Shown here one piece after another: positions 8,542 through 17,361 of a stretch of DNA of 64,000 bases. The first letter of the stretch is position 1. Each line of letters opens with the position of its first letter. The notes under the pieces were generated by a model. That model was not told where the DNA came from. It did not search any database and worked only from the letters and a program-made list of their open reading frames with translations. A program made the translations under genes and the position numbers. Source of the stretch: an uncultured Eubacteriales bacterium (GTDB taxonomy: Bacteria; Bacillota; Clostridia; Lachnospirales; Lachnospiraceae); the NCBI GenBank assembly GCA_900548855.1, contig URMF01000004.1, positions 1 to 64,000 on the forward strand, read 5' to 3'.

Positions 8542-9906
8542 ATGGCAGAGAGTATTAGTTTTGATTATAGTAATGCGATGTTTATGATATCGGAAGAAGA
8601 TATCGCAGCTATGAAGGAAAGAGTATTAGACGCTAAAAAGGTTTTGTTGGACAGAACAGGTGAGGGTAATGATTTTCTTGGATGGATTGATCTTCCCGTG
8701 AATTATGATAAGGAAGAATTTTCAAGAATTAAAGCGGCTGCCAGGAAGATTCAGAATGACTCCGAAATTTTAATTGTTATTGGTATTGGGGGCTCTTATC
8801 TTGGCGCAAGAGCGGCGATTGAAGCATTGAGGCATACCTTCTACAATGTAATTGATAAGGATATGAGAAAGGGTACCCCTGAGATTTATTTCTGTGGTAA
8901 TAATATCAGTTCCACCTATTTGGAGCATTTATTAGAGGTTGTGGGAGACAGGGATTTTTCCATTAATATTATTTCTAAATCCGGAACAACAACGGAGCCA
9001 GCCATTGCTTTCCGTATTTTCAAAAAGCTTTTGGTCGAGAAATATGGTCAGAAGGAGGCTGCAAAGAGAATTTATGCAACCACCGATAAATCCAAGGGAG
9101 CACTTAAAAAATTAGCAGATGAAGAAGGCTATGAGACCTTTGTAGTACCGGATGATGTGGGAGGACGTTTCTCTGTTCTTACCGCAGTCGGTCTGCTTCC
9201 GATTGCTGTAAGCGGTGCGGATATCAAGCAGCTGATGGTTGGTGCAGCCACCGCCCGTCAGATGTGTATGGAGGCGGATTTTGAACACAATGATGCATTG
9301 CAGTATGCAGCACTTCGTAACATTTTGCGTGAAAAGGGCAAGACCATGGAGATTCTTGCAAATTATACGCCGTCGGTTCACTATATCGGTGAATGGTGGA
9401 AGCAGTTATTTGGAGAATCCGAAGGTAAGGACGGAAAGGGTATTTATCCGACAGCCTGTGATTTTACAACAGATTTGCATTCTCTGGGACAATTTATTCA
9501 GGATGGCACGAAAAATCATATTGAGACGGTAATAAACATTGGTTCTCCAAGACGTAAGATTATTATGGAGCAGGAGGATGATGACTTAGATGGTCTTAAT
9601 TATCTTGCAGGAAGAACGGTTGATTATATCAACAAGCAGGCTATGAACGGCACCGTTCTTGCCCATGTGGATGGTGAGATTCCAAATCTGATGATTACAC
9701 TTCCGTATATGAGTGAGTTTAACTTAGGCGAATTATTCTATTTCTTTGAGTTTGCCTGTGGTGTTTCCGGTTATGTATTGGGTGTCAATCCATTTAACCA
9801 GCCGGGCGTGGAAAGCTATAAGAAGAACATGTTTGCATTGCTTGGTAAGCCGGGCTATGAGGAACAGAGAAAAGAGCTGCTTGCAAGAATGAATAAAGAA
9901 AAATAA
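8542..9906 (+). CDS. pgi: glucose-6-phosphate isomerase
   Basis: Interconverts glucose 6-phosphate and fructose 6-phosphate in glycolysis. The start at 8542 (MAESISFDYSNAM) follows AAAGGAG with 8-nt spacing and gives 454 residues, the usual size of the Firmicutes enzyme; upstream in-frame codons have no ribosome binding site. Recognised stretches in order are VIGIGGSYLGARAAIEAL, IISKSGTTTEPAIAFR (phosphate-binding SxSGxT), DDVGGRFSVLTAVGLLP, HNDALQYAALRN, GLNYLAGRTVDYIN and GVNPFNQPGVESYKKNMF. Monocistronic: it has its own promoter and a strong terminator. Confidence 0.96.
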   Translation: MAESISFDYSNAMFMISEEDIAAMKERVLDAKKVLLDRTGEGNDFLGWIDLPVNYDKEEFSRIKAAARKIQNDSEILIVIGIGGSYLGARAAIEALRHTFYNVIDKDMRKGTPEIYFCGNNISSTYLEHLLEVVGDRDFSINIISKSGTTTEPAIAFRIFKKLLVEKYGQKEAAKRIYATTDKSKGALKKLADEEGYETFVVPDDVGGRFSVLTAVGLLPIAVSGADIKQLMVGAATARQMCMEADFEHNDALQYAALRNILREKGKTMEILANYTPSVHYIGEWWKQLFGESEGKDGKGIYPTACDFTTDLHSLGQFIQDGTKNHIETVINIGSPRRKIIMEQEDDDLDGLNYLAGRTVDYINKQAMNGTVLAHVDGEIPNLMITLPYMSEFNLGELFYFFEFACGVSGYVLGVNPFNQPGVESYKKNMFALLGKPGYEEQRKELLARMNKEK

Positions 9907-9932
9907 TAAATATAATTATTATACCGAAAAGG

Positions 9933-9979
9933 AAAAACGGGATTCATAAAACGTCAAAGTTTATGAATCCTGTTTTTTG
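9933..9979 (+). terminator. intrinsic terminator after pgi
   Basis: AACGGGATTCATAAA pairs with TTTATGAATCCTGTT around a 9-nt loop and is followed by T6. Confidence 0.88.
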
Positions 9980-10070
9980 TTGAGAAAAAGTAAATAGAGA
10001 ACCCCATTTTTAAATATTTCATAAATATTATTGAAAAATAGATAAAACTGACTTATAATAACAAATGTAA

Positions 10071-10397
10071 TACATAAACAAGTATTCCTGTACGGCATTC
10101 GCCAGGAGCCTGGCGCCCAAATCATACACCAATGTGGGACCAAACTATCAGTGGCAGTATTCGGTAGTGTCAAACACCAGTGGTGTCACCCTGTCTGTTA
10201 ATACCCGGCCCACAACAACGACCGCTGCAAAAATGAAAATCTATAATGGAAACACTATCTATGCACAGGGAACTTTTCCGTATCAGTCATCAAGGTCACC
10301 AATAAAGACGGCTATGAAAGCGAGGAAGACCTATAAGGTAGCTTTAAGAGCGGCAAGCGGAAAAGTGTCAGGTTCCATTAGCGGAAAAGTAGAATAA
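10071..10397 (+). pseudogene. remnant of a secreted-protein gene
   Basis: A frame open from a stop at 10068 to TAA at 10395 encodes about 108 residues (FARSLAPKSYTN, YQWQYSVVSNTSGVTLSV, then a Thr run and SGKVSGSISGKVE). The composition suits an extracellular beta-rich domain, but the open frame has no ribosome binding site at any start (the best is GTG at 10134) and no signal peptide. I read it as the 3' end of a decayed surface-protein gene. It begins about 90 bp after the pgi terminator and ends 18 bp before the next gene. Confidence 0.35.
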
Positions 10398-10415
10398 GGT
10401 TTAAGAAGGAAAAAA

Positions 10416-13256
10416 ATGAATCGATATGCATTAAAATACTGGTTAAAACACAAAAAGCAGGCAATGCTGGTTATAATGTCCATTCTGTTGAGCATGGTTA
10501 TTTTGATGGATACAACCTTTCTGGTACGCAGCTCCATGGCGACGGAGTATGCGCATAATTTAAGTGAAGGAGGAGATTATAATTTTATCTTTGCGGATAT
10601 ATCCCGTGAGGAGACAGAGGCGCTGGCAGAGTCCGGGATGTTTGAGGAGATTGGAATTTTATATACGGTGGGAGTCCTGCAGGCAGAGGAGGGAATACAG
10701 TATCCGCTGACCGCCTGTGACATAAAGGGGGCGGAGCTGTATCTTCCGGCATGTGAGGAGGGCAGATATCCGGATAAGGAGGATGAGCTTGCGGCATCGG
10801 CAGACCGGCTGAAGCAGCTTGGGATGGCACCCATTGCCGGGAGCAGTGTGACCCTTACGGTATTGGAGAATGGGGAAGAAAAAGAGAAAACCTACAGGGT
10901 AAGCGGCGTTTTGGAGGATATGGAGAGGGAGTGGTATTCCCAGGCGGAGTATGAATTTTCCTTCCCGGAATTTTTTGTGTACCGGAAGGAGCTGCCGGAG
11001 GAGATATGCTGTGTGGTTGCCAATGAGGCGGCTGGAATGGAATCGGAGGAACTGTATTCCTTTTTAGATGAAAATGGGTATGTCTATAGTGACCCGCTGA
11101 CAAAGGTAAATGTGGATAATTCCTATATTAACAGCGATTCAATCTGGCGGAGTGATGTGGACAGCCATATGGAATCAGCACAGATGAATTTTGATTCGGC
11201 AGTTCTGATTCCGCTGTTGTCGGTGGTAATTGCCGTGTTTACTTTTTTCTCGCTGGTGTTTGCCCTGTCCATTGGATTCCGGGAACGGAGGAACGCCCTT
11301 TGCCTGTACGGACTGTTTGGACTGCCGAAGCGAAGGGGCTGGATTCAGTTAGGGAAGGAAATGCTGGTCTTTCTGGTGTCTGCCACAGGACTGGGCTACT
11401 TAATTGGGCTTGCCGTTTATGCCCTGTTGTATCTCGTACAAAGTAAGCTGCTTCACATGCTTGTTGTATCCGGAATGCATGTAAACCAGGTGATAGAAGC
11501 GGTATCTTTAAATCCATATGTTTTTCCTGCCCTGGTTATTTTCCAGAGCGGAATATTCGCCTGCGCCATGGTTTTACTGTCCATGAAAAGCCCTTCACCG
11601 CTGGAGGCAGTGAGTAAGCTTAAAGGCGTGGAAAAAAGAAAGGGCAGGATAAAAGGCAGCCGTTTGAGAGAGTATATGAACCGCTGTCTGTCTCCGGGAC
11701 AGGGGGAAAAGCATATCCTGTTTACCGTTATCCTGCTTACCATGGCAACGGTTTTCTTTAGTATTTTGTATCTGAGTGAGAACTATGCTTCCGAGGCAGA
11801 AGCGTATCAGGCTTTTATAGAGGAAGCAGATTTGAACCAGATGGATTATCAGGCAAAAAAGGATTTTTCCAAATCCATGGGATTATTGGGAATTACAAAC
11901 CGCAGGTCCGGTGGGATTACGGAACAAAATTATGTTAAATTAAAGAACATGAAAAATGTGGAATCCATAAAGGGAATGCTTGAGATAAAAAGCACCCGGG
12001 TACTGGCGGAGGAAAATCAGGATAACCTTGATATGAAATCCTATCTTGAGGTGATTCAGGGTGAAGCTGCACCACTTGGGGTGGAGGATTTGTATTATAA
12101 AGGAAAAGAGGCGGAGGGATATCAGAAAAACGAGCTGGGCAGGCTTTATAATATTCCTACCGTGGCGGTGGACACAGCAATTTTTGAAGCGCCGGAGATA
12201 GCCTCGTATCGGTTGTCGGGACAGCTTGATCTGGAAAAATTAAAATCCGGTGAGCAGGTGGTTGTGTTTGTGTCGGATAAGGATGCACAATGCCCATATG
12301 AGCCGGGGGATATCATACATATGGCAGAAACCGTGATTGAGGATGAAGAAATGGATAACTTTGATTTTTCAACCGGGAAAATACCGGAAAAGGCGAAGCC
12401 GGCTTTTCAGTATCAATATTGGGATGAGGAGACGGGAAGCTTTGCATATGAGGATGGATACAGCTTTGGAAAACGCATGGATTATGAGGTACAGGTTGGG
12501 GCGGTTGTGTACCGGGAGACAGGAGTAAATGATTTTTATTATACCGATGGACTGTTTGGCAGCAGTGCATTTATCTTTCTGGCATCTGCAGAGGCTTTGG
12601 ATGCTTGGGGTATTCCGGACAGGAATTACACAAGGGTCGGGGTAAAAATGAAAAATCTGTCCCAGGATGCGGAATTTGAAAGCCTGTGGTATCAGATTCT
12701 GGCAGAGAGCCAGGACATGACAAGTGATTCGGTTGCAGACGTCAGGAGGAAAATACAGGCACTCCGGTGGGAGGGCACAGGCATTGTGGTTCTCTTATTC
12801 CTGTCCCTGCTGGTGCTGGGCTTTGTGACGGTATTTAACTATATTCAGATGAAAATGCTGCACGATTCCTACACCATAGGAGTTTACCGGATGCTGGGTA
12901 CAAAAAGGAGAACCATCCTTCTGTTCTGGATAAAAAAACTGGCAGGCTATATAGCGCTTGCCGCGTGCGTTGCCTGGTTTCCTCTGGCATTGTACGAATG
13001 GAGGCGGAGGCTGTTGTTTGACATCTACGGAATGGAAACAGAGAACGGCGCAGAAGTGATGATTATGGATGGAAGTGAAGAGGGCTGGCTTACCAGCATT
13101 CAGGGCGGCTGGGGAGATTTGATGAGGATGCCATATGTAAAAATTTATGTAGCTGCCATTTGCCTGTGCGCCATTATTTTTATCGTAAATATGATGATAA
13201 CTCTGAACCGGACACTGGATAAGAAAGTTTCTTTGGATATTTTTACACAGGAATAG
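10416..13256 (+). CDS. FtsX-type ABC transporter permease, 946 aa
   Basis: A very large permease of the FtsX/MacB fold with the duplicated arrangement used by peptide-sensing or detoxifying exporters. One membrane segment lies near residues 17-36, followed by a long extracellular domain to about 260. Three segments follow (about 265-290, 315-345, 370-395), then a short cytoplasmic loop, another segment near 433-450 and a second extracellular domain of about 310 residues. Three final segments end the protein (785-805, 838-860, 910-930). GRTL-like cytosolic helices (RMLGTKRRTILLFW) couple to the ATPase. The ATPase gene follows 10 bp downstream. The substrate is unknown; no two-component system is adjacent. 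Confidence 0.88.
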   Translation: MNRYALKYWLKHKKQAMLVIMSILLSMVILMDTTFLVRSSMATEYAHNLSEGGDYNFIFADISREETEALAESGMFEEIGILYTVGVLQAEEGIQYPLTACDIKGAELYLPACEEGRYPDKEDELAASADRLKQLGMAPIAGSSVTLTVLENGEEKEKTYRVSGVLEDMEREWYSQAEYEFSFPEFFVYRKELPEEICCVVANEAAGMESEELYSFLDENGYVYSDPLTKVNVDNSYINSDSIWRSDVDSHMESAQMNFDSAVLIPLLSVVIAVFTFFSLVFALSIGFRERRNALCLYGLFGLPKRRGWIQLGKEMLVFLVSATGLGYLIGLAVYALLYLVQSKLLHMLVVSGMHVNQVIEAVSLNPYVFPALVIFQSGIFACAMVLLSMKSPSPLEAVSKLKGVEKRKGRIKGSRLREYMNRCLSPGQGEKHILFTVILLTMATVFFSILYLSENYASEAEAYQAFIEEADLNQMDYQAKKDFSKSMGLLGITNRRSGGITEQNYVKLKNMKNVESIKGMLEIKSTRVLAEENQDNLDMKSYLEVIQGEAAPLGVEDLYYKGKEAEGYQKNELGRLYNIPTVAVDTAIFEAPEIASYRLSGQLDLEKLKSGEQVVVFVSDKDAQCPYEPGDIIHMAETVIEDEEMDNFDFSTGKIPEKAKPAFQYQYWDEETGSFAYEDGYSFGKRMDYEVQVGAVVYRETGVNDFYYTDGLFGSSAFIFLASAEALDAWGIPDRNYTRVGVKMKNLSQDAEFESLWYQILAESQDMTSDSVADVRRKIQALRWEGTGIVVLLFLSLLVLGFVTVFNYIQMKMLHDSYTIGVYRMLGTKRRTILLFWIKKLAGYIALAACVAWFPLALYEWRRRLLFDIYGMETENGAEVMIMDGSEEGWLTSIQGGWGDLMRMPYVKIYVAAICLCAIIFIVNMMITLNRTLDKKVSLDIFTQE

Positions 13257-13266
13257 GGAGGCATAA

Positions 13267-13932
13267 ATGGAAGAATTAATTCAAACAGTAGAGCTGGATA
13301 AGATATATGGCAAAGAGCCAAACCAGGTGCATGCATTAAAGAAGCTTAATGTTTCATTTGGATGTTCGGAATGTGCTGCAATTGTGGGCAGAAGCGGAAG
13401 CGGAAAATCCACACTGCTCCATATGCTGGGGGGCATTGATTATCCTACAGGCGGCCAGGTAATATTTAAGGGTGGGGATATATATCATTTGAAAGAAGAG
13501 AAGCTTGCAGAGTACCGCTGTAAGCATGTGGGATATGTATTTCAGGATTTTAAGCTGGTGCCGGAGCTAACGGTGCGGGAAAACATATTGCTTCCCTGTG
13601 TAATTGGAAAGACAAAAGCGGAGAATGGCAGGGTGGAGGAATTGTTAGAGGTTCTGGGACTGGATGTAAAACAACAGGCATATCCGGAACAGCTCTCCGG
13701 CGGGCAGCAGCAAAGGGTGGCAATTGCCAGAGCATTAATCCAGAAGCCGGATTTGGTGCTGTGTGATGAACCCACCGGGAATCTGGACTATAAAACGGGA
13801 GAAGAGGTGCTGGAGCTTCTGTTAAAGACGAGGGAGCTGTACGGCTCCACTATTATTATCGTGACCCATGACTCAAAAATAGCTCACAGATGCGACCGGA
13901 CAATTGAGCTGGTAGACGGAGAGATGCAGTAG
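13267..13932 (+). CDS. ABC transporter ATP-binding protein (MacB/LolD type)
   Basis: The 221-residue nucleotide-binding subunit partnering the preceding permease. Walker A is GRSGSGKST (about residues 38-46), the Q-loop VFQDFKLVPELTVREN, the signature LSGGQQQR, Walker B LVLCDEPTGNLD and the switch His VTHDSK. The PTGNLD/KTGEEVLELL context is characteristic of the FtsE/MacB/LolD subfamily, which powers mechanotransmission rather than channel transport. GGGAGG is present before the ATG and a terminator follows. Confidence 0.95.
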   Translation: MEELIQTVELDKIYGKEPNQVHALKKLNVSFGCSECAAIVGRSGSGKSTLLHMLGGIDYPTGGQVIFKGGDIYHLKEEKLAEYRCKHVGYVFQDFKLVPELTVRENILLPCVIGKTKAENGRVEELLEVLGLDVKQQAYPEQLSGGQQQRVAIARALIQKPDLVLCDEPTGNLDYKTGEEVLELLLKTRELYGSTIIIVTHDSKIAHRCDRTIELVDGEMQ

Positions 13933-13967
13933 ACAGGAATTGCAGTTTAACATAGAAATTAAGAGGA

Positions 13968-14028
13968 TATGCCTTTCTTCTGACGGTTTATCATTAATAA
14001 AAATGATAGTTGGGGAAAGGCATATTTT
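13968..14028 (+). terminator. intrinsic terminator
   Basis: ATATGCCTTTC pairs with GGAAAGGCATAT, with an inner TATCATT/AATGATA stem, then TTTTG; it lies 36 bp after the ATPase gene. Confidence 0.7.
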
Positions 14029-14088
14029 GTATGTGGAAGCGCAGTCTTTAAAAAGATATATTTTTAGATAAGTTTTATGTGTTTTTTC

Positions 14089-14117
14089 TTGTCTTTTGTG
14101 AGGTTTCACAGTATAAT
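14089..14117 (+). promoter_or_regulatory. sigma-A promoter for malQ
   Basis: TTGTCT (14089-14094), 17-nt spacer, TATAAT (14112-14117). The leader to malQ is about 105 nt; I saw no clear operator or cre site in it. Confidence 0.6.
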
Positions 14118-14228
14118 ATTACCTTGTGGGCAACAGATAAGTTATAGGTTTGATTGCCTGACAGAAAGCATAATAATTCATATTTATAGATGATACAGGT
14201 ATAAATATAATACGGAGGATATGAAGCA

Positions 14229-15761
14229 ATGACAGATAATTCGAGTTTGGGGCTGGATTATGATAAGTACGCAGGAATACTTGTACACCCAACGTCGTTT
14301 CCCGGACCATATGGGATTGGGGATTTAGGACCAGGCGCTTATGCATTTGTGGATTTTTTGGAGAAGTCAGGGTTAAATATCTGGCAGGTACTGCCCCTGG
14401 GGCATACCGGATTTGGGGATTCCCCTTACCAGCCATTCTCATCCTTTGCCGGGCAGCCTTTGATTATCAGTATAGATGAGCTGCGCAAGGCGGGACTTTT
14501 GTGGGATGAGGATTTTTATGAAATGCCCCAGTGGAACCCGAGCCACATTGAATATGGTGACGTGATTGAGTTTAAAACGGGACTGTTAAAAAAGGCATAT
14601 CAGCGTTTTTGCAATCCGGAGGTTAAGGATTTATACTCTACGGATGAAGCATTTTTGGAGAATTACAAAAAATTCTGTGAGGATTCAGACTGGTTAGATG
14701 ATTATGCATTGTTTATGGCAGGAAAGGATTATTTTGAGGGAGAGCCATGGTATATGTGGGAGGATTCCCTGAAAAAGCCTACTGCTAAGCAGAAAGCGGA
14801 CTGGATGGAAAAGCTTGACGTGGAAGTGGAATACTATCGGTTTATCCAGTTTATTTTCCATAAACAGTGGTTTGCGTTAAAGGATTATGCCAATAACAAA
14901 AATATTAAAATAGTGGGTGATATCCCGATTTTTGTGGCATGGGACAGCGTGGACGTGTGGTGTAATAAAAAATTATTTGATTTGGATTCAAAGGGATATC
15001 CAAAGAATGTAGCGGGTGTGCCGCCGGATTATTTCTCCGCAACCGGTCAGCTGTGGGGAAATCCTCTCTATAAATGGAGCGAGCACACAAAAACTGGTTA
15101 TGATTGGTGGTTTAAAAGAATCCGTCACCAGTTAAAGCTGGCAGATTTCCTGCGTATTGACCATTTCAGAGGCTTTGATAAGTTTTGGGCAGTACCTTTT
15201 GGTGAAGAAACAGCGGTTAACGGTAAATGGATTCAGGCGCCGGGAGTGAATTTCTTTACCCAGTTAGAGGCTACCCTTGGTTATCATATGCCAATTATTG
15301 CGGAGGATTTAGGAGAGATTGACCAGTCTGTAATCGATTTGCGTGATAAGTTCGGACTGCCGGGAATGAAGATTTTACAATTTGGATTTGAAAATCCGGA
15401 GGAGAACAGCTTTCTCCCGCACAATTTTATCCGGAATTGTGTGTGTTATACCGGCACCCATGATAATGATACAACTCTTGGCTGGTATCAGAAATGTTAT
15501 GAGGCGTCAAAGGATAAGCTTAGAAGATATTTTAATACAGACGGCGGTGATGTATGCTGGACTTTGATTCGCGCCTGTTTTTCTTCCGTAGCGAATATGG
15601 CAATCGTTCCGATGCAGGATGTGCTTTGTCTGGATTCCTGGGCAAGACTGAATACACCGGGTGTGGCAGAGGGCAACTGGGCATGGAGGTTCCGCATGGA
15701 GGATATGACGCCGCAGTTAGCGGCAAGATTGTTTGAGACAGCGAAATTATATGGAAGGTAG
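14229..15761 (+). CDS. malQ: 4-alpha-glucanotransferase
   Basis: GH77 amylomaltase that disproportionates maltodextrins in the cytoplasm. At 510 residues it is a typical bacterial MalQ. Visible family blocks are PLGHTGFGDSPYQPFSSFAG near the N-terminus, GDIPIFVAWDSVDVW, DFLRIDHFRGFDKFWAVPFG with the catalytic Asp, PIIAEDLGEID with the catalytic acid Glu, and GTHDNDTTLGWY. GGAGG lies 9 nt before the ATG. The plsC-type gene starts 6 bp downstream, so the two are co-transcribed although metabolically unrelated. Confidence 0.96.
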   Translation: MTDNSSLGLDYDKYAGILVHPTSFPGPYGIGDLGPGAYAFVDFLEKSGLNIWQVLPLGHTGFGDSPYQPFSSFAGQPLIISIDELRKAGLLWDEDFYEMPQWNPSHIEYGDVIEFKTGLLKKAYQRFCNPEVKDLYSTDEAFLENYKKFCEDSDWLDDYALFMAGKDYFEGEPWYMWEDSLKKPTAKQKADWMEKLDVEVEYYRFIQFIFHKQWFALKDYANNKNIKIVGDIPIFVAWDSVDVWCNKKLFDLDSKGYPKNVAGVPPDYFSATGQLWGNPLYKWSEHTKTGYDWWFKRIRHQLKLADFLRIDHFRGFDKFWAVPFGEETAVNGKWIQAPGVNFFTQLEATLGYHMPIIAEDLGEIDQSVIDLRDKFGLPGMKILQFGFENPEENSFLPHNFIRNCVCYTGTHDNDTTLGWYQKCYEASKDKLRRYFNTDGGDVCWTLIRACFSSVANMAIVPMQDVLCLDSWARLNTPGVAEGNWAWRFRMEDMTPQLAARLFETAKLYGR

Positions 15762-15767
15762 TAGAGA

Positions 15768-16505
15768 ATGAGAAGTGTTTTAGTATTGGGTTTTTTGTTT
15801 TTGTTTCTGATACTGATGATTCCGGTTCACTTCGTCCTCTTATTAATCGGTAAATGGAATCCGGAGCTTAGATTCCGTATTGGGAATGCAATTGTATATT
15901 GGGCATTTCGCTGGGAGCTTTTTCAGGCCGGTGCAAGGATTGAGGTGAAAGGGATAGAGAATATACCGGAGGGTGCGGTATTGTTTGTTCCGAATCACAG
16001 GAGTTATTTTGATATACTGGTACTGCATACCACCAGCACGAAGCGGCCGGGCTTTGTGGCGAAGGCAGAGATGGATAAATTTCCGCTGCTTAACTGGTGG
16101 ATGCGGAATATCTGCTGCCTGTTTCTGGACCGCAATGATATGCGCTCAGGTATGCAGATGATTAAGGATGGAGCCGCATTGATTCAGAAAGGACATTCTA
16201 TCGTTATTTGTCCTGAGGGAACAAGAAACCAGAAGCCGGAAATGCTGCCGTTTAAGGAGGGAAGCCTTAAGATGGCAGAAAAGGCAGGTTGTCCTGTGGT
16301 TCCGGTTACACTGGTAGACACGGATCAGCTTTTAGAGACAAGACCGGGATTTGATATCCGGAAAGCAAGGGTCAAGGTTATATATGGAGAACCGTTTTAT
16401 GTAAAGGATTTGCCAAAGGAGCAGAGAAAGCATGCAGGAGCCTATGTGCAGAGGATTATAGAGGACACCATGAAAAGAGAAGCCGGAACGGAGGCTTCCG
16501 ACTAG
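15768..16505 (+). CDS. 1-acyl-glycerol-3-phosphate acyltransferase (PlsC family)
   Basis: A 245-residue membrane-associated acyltransferase of phospholipid synthesis. The catalytic HxxxxD is H77 and D82 in PNHRSYFDILVL. The glycerophosphate-binding block is PEGTRN (near residue 145), followed by FKEGSLKMAEKAGCPVVPV. A hydrophobic N-terminus (residues 4-27) anchors it. FVAKAEMDKFPLLNWWMRN matches the usual block II. It probably makes phosphatidic acid from lysophosphatidic acid, though PlsC-like enzymes with other acceptors exist. Confidence 0.92.
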   Translation: MRSVLVLGFLFLFLILMIPVHFVLLLIGKWNPELRFRIGNAIVYWAFRWELFQAGARIEVKGIENIPEGAVLFVPNHRSYFDILVLHTTSTKRPGFVAKAEMDKFPLLNWWMRNICCLFLDRNDMRSGMQMIKDGAALIQKGHSIVICPEGTRNQKPEMLPFKEGSLKMAEKAGCPVVPVTLVDTDQLLETRPGFDIRKARVKVIYGEPFYVKDLPKEQRKHAGAYVQRIIEDTMKREAGTEASD

Positions 16506-16573
16506 AAAAAAATAATAGATTAAGAATAACATCCGGATTTACATGCCGGTTAAATTGAAAAGGAGGAGATTCA

Positions 16574-17134
16574 ATGAATGGTCCATTGATGGTAACGCTT
16601 ATTGTAATTATTATATTAATTGCTGTTTTAGTTGCGCTTTATTTTGTCGGTAAAAAAATGCAGAAAAAACAGATTGCCCAGAAAGAACAGATACAGGAAG
16701 CAGCGCAGCAGACATCTATGCTGATTATTGATAAAAAGATGATGAAGCTTAAGGATGCAGGACTGCCAAAGGTGGTTCTGGAACAGACACCGAAGCGGTT
16801 CCGGAATGCAAAGATGCCAATTGTTAAGGCAAAGGTGGGACCGCAGACTATAAACCTGATTTGCGATGACGGAATCTTTGACGAGCTTCCGACCAAATGT
16901 GAGGTTAAGGCCATGGTAAGCGGTATTTATATTACGGAGATTAAGAGTATCCGCGGCAAGAAGAAAGGAAATACGGAGGAGCCGAAAAAGAAGAGCTTTG
17001 GTGCCAAAATGCGTGCAAAACAACGTGCGCTTCAGGCAGAGTATGAAAAGGAAGAAAAACAAAAGGAAGCGGATAAGGCGAAAAAGGCATCAGAAAAGAA
17101 GAAAAAGGATCGGGCAAAGAAAATTACAGATTAA
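16574..17134 (+). CDS. membrane-anchored basic protein, 186 aa
   Basis: One N-terminal transmembrane segment (residues 5-25, LMVTLIVIIILIAVLVALYF) is followed by a helical Lys/Gln-rich stalk and a compact beta-rich domain (residues 65-125: PIVKAKVGPQTINLICDDGI, CEVKAMVSGIYITEI). The tail is extremely Lys/Glu/Ala-rich (residues 130-186) and probably lies in the cytoplasm on nucleic acid or acidic lipid. I recognise no family. The start has AAGGAGGAG. It is followed by a weak hairpin. Confidence 0.75.
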   Translation: MNGPLMVTLIVIIILIAVLVALYFVGKKMQKKQIAQKEQIQEAAQQTSMLIIDKKMMKLKDAGLPKVVLEQTPKRFRNAKMPIVKAKVGPQTINLICDDGIFDELPTKCEVKAMVSGIYITEIKSIRGKKKGNTEEPKKKSFGAKMRAKQRALQAEYEKEEKQKEADKAKKASEKKKKDRAKKITD

Positions 17135-17148
17135 CAAAAAGTATAAAA

Positions 17149-17197
17149 ACAGGCAGGGGGTATGCTTTTGACAGAGCGTATCAACCTGCCTGTTATG
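17149..17197 (+). terminator. possible terminator hairpin
   Basis: AACAGGCAGG pairs with CCTGCCTGTT, but the following sequence lacks a T-run, so termination would be weak. Confidence 0.4.
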
Positions 17198-17254
17198 CTA
17201 TGAGCGTAATTACCGAAAGAAGGATTTTATTAAAAGGAGAGGAAACCGCTTCTT

Positions 17255-17280
17255 TAGAAAATGAACCATTTTTCCGACAT
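17255..17280 (+). promoter_or_regulatory. possible sigma-D (motility) promoter
   Basis: TAGA (17255-17258), 15-nt spacer, CCGACAT (17274-17280). This is one mismatch in each half from the Gram-positive motility consensus TAAA-N15-CCGATAT, 82 nt before a motility operon. The location makes it plausible; the match alone is not decisive. Confidence 0.45.
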
Positions 17281-17361
17281 ACTATACAGAAGCGAAATCA
17301 AGCGGCAGCGTTACAATATAGAAGATTCAAAATAGCAGAATGGCAGGAGTGAGGTGGCACA

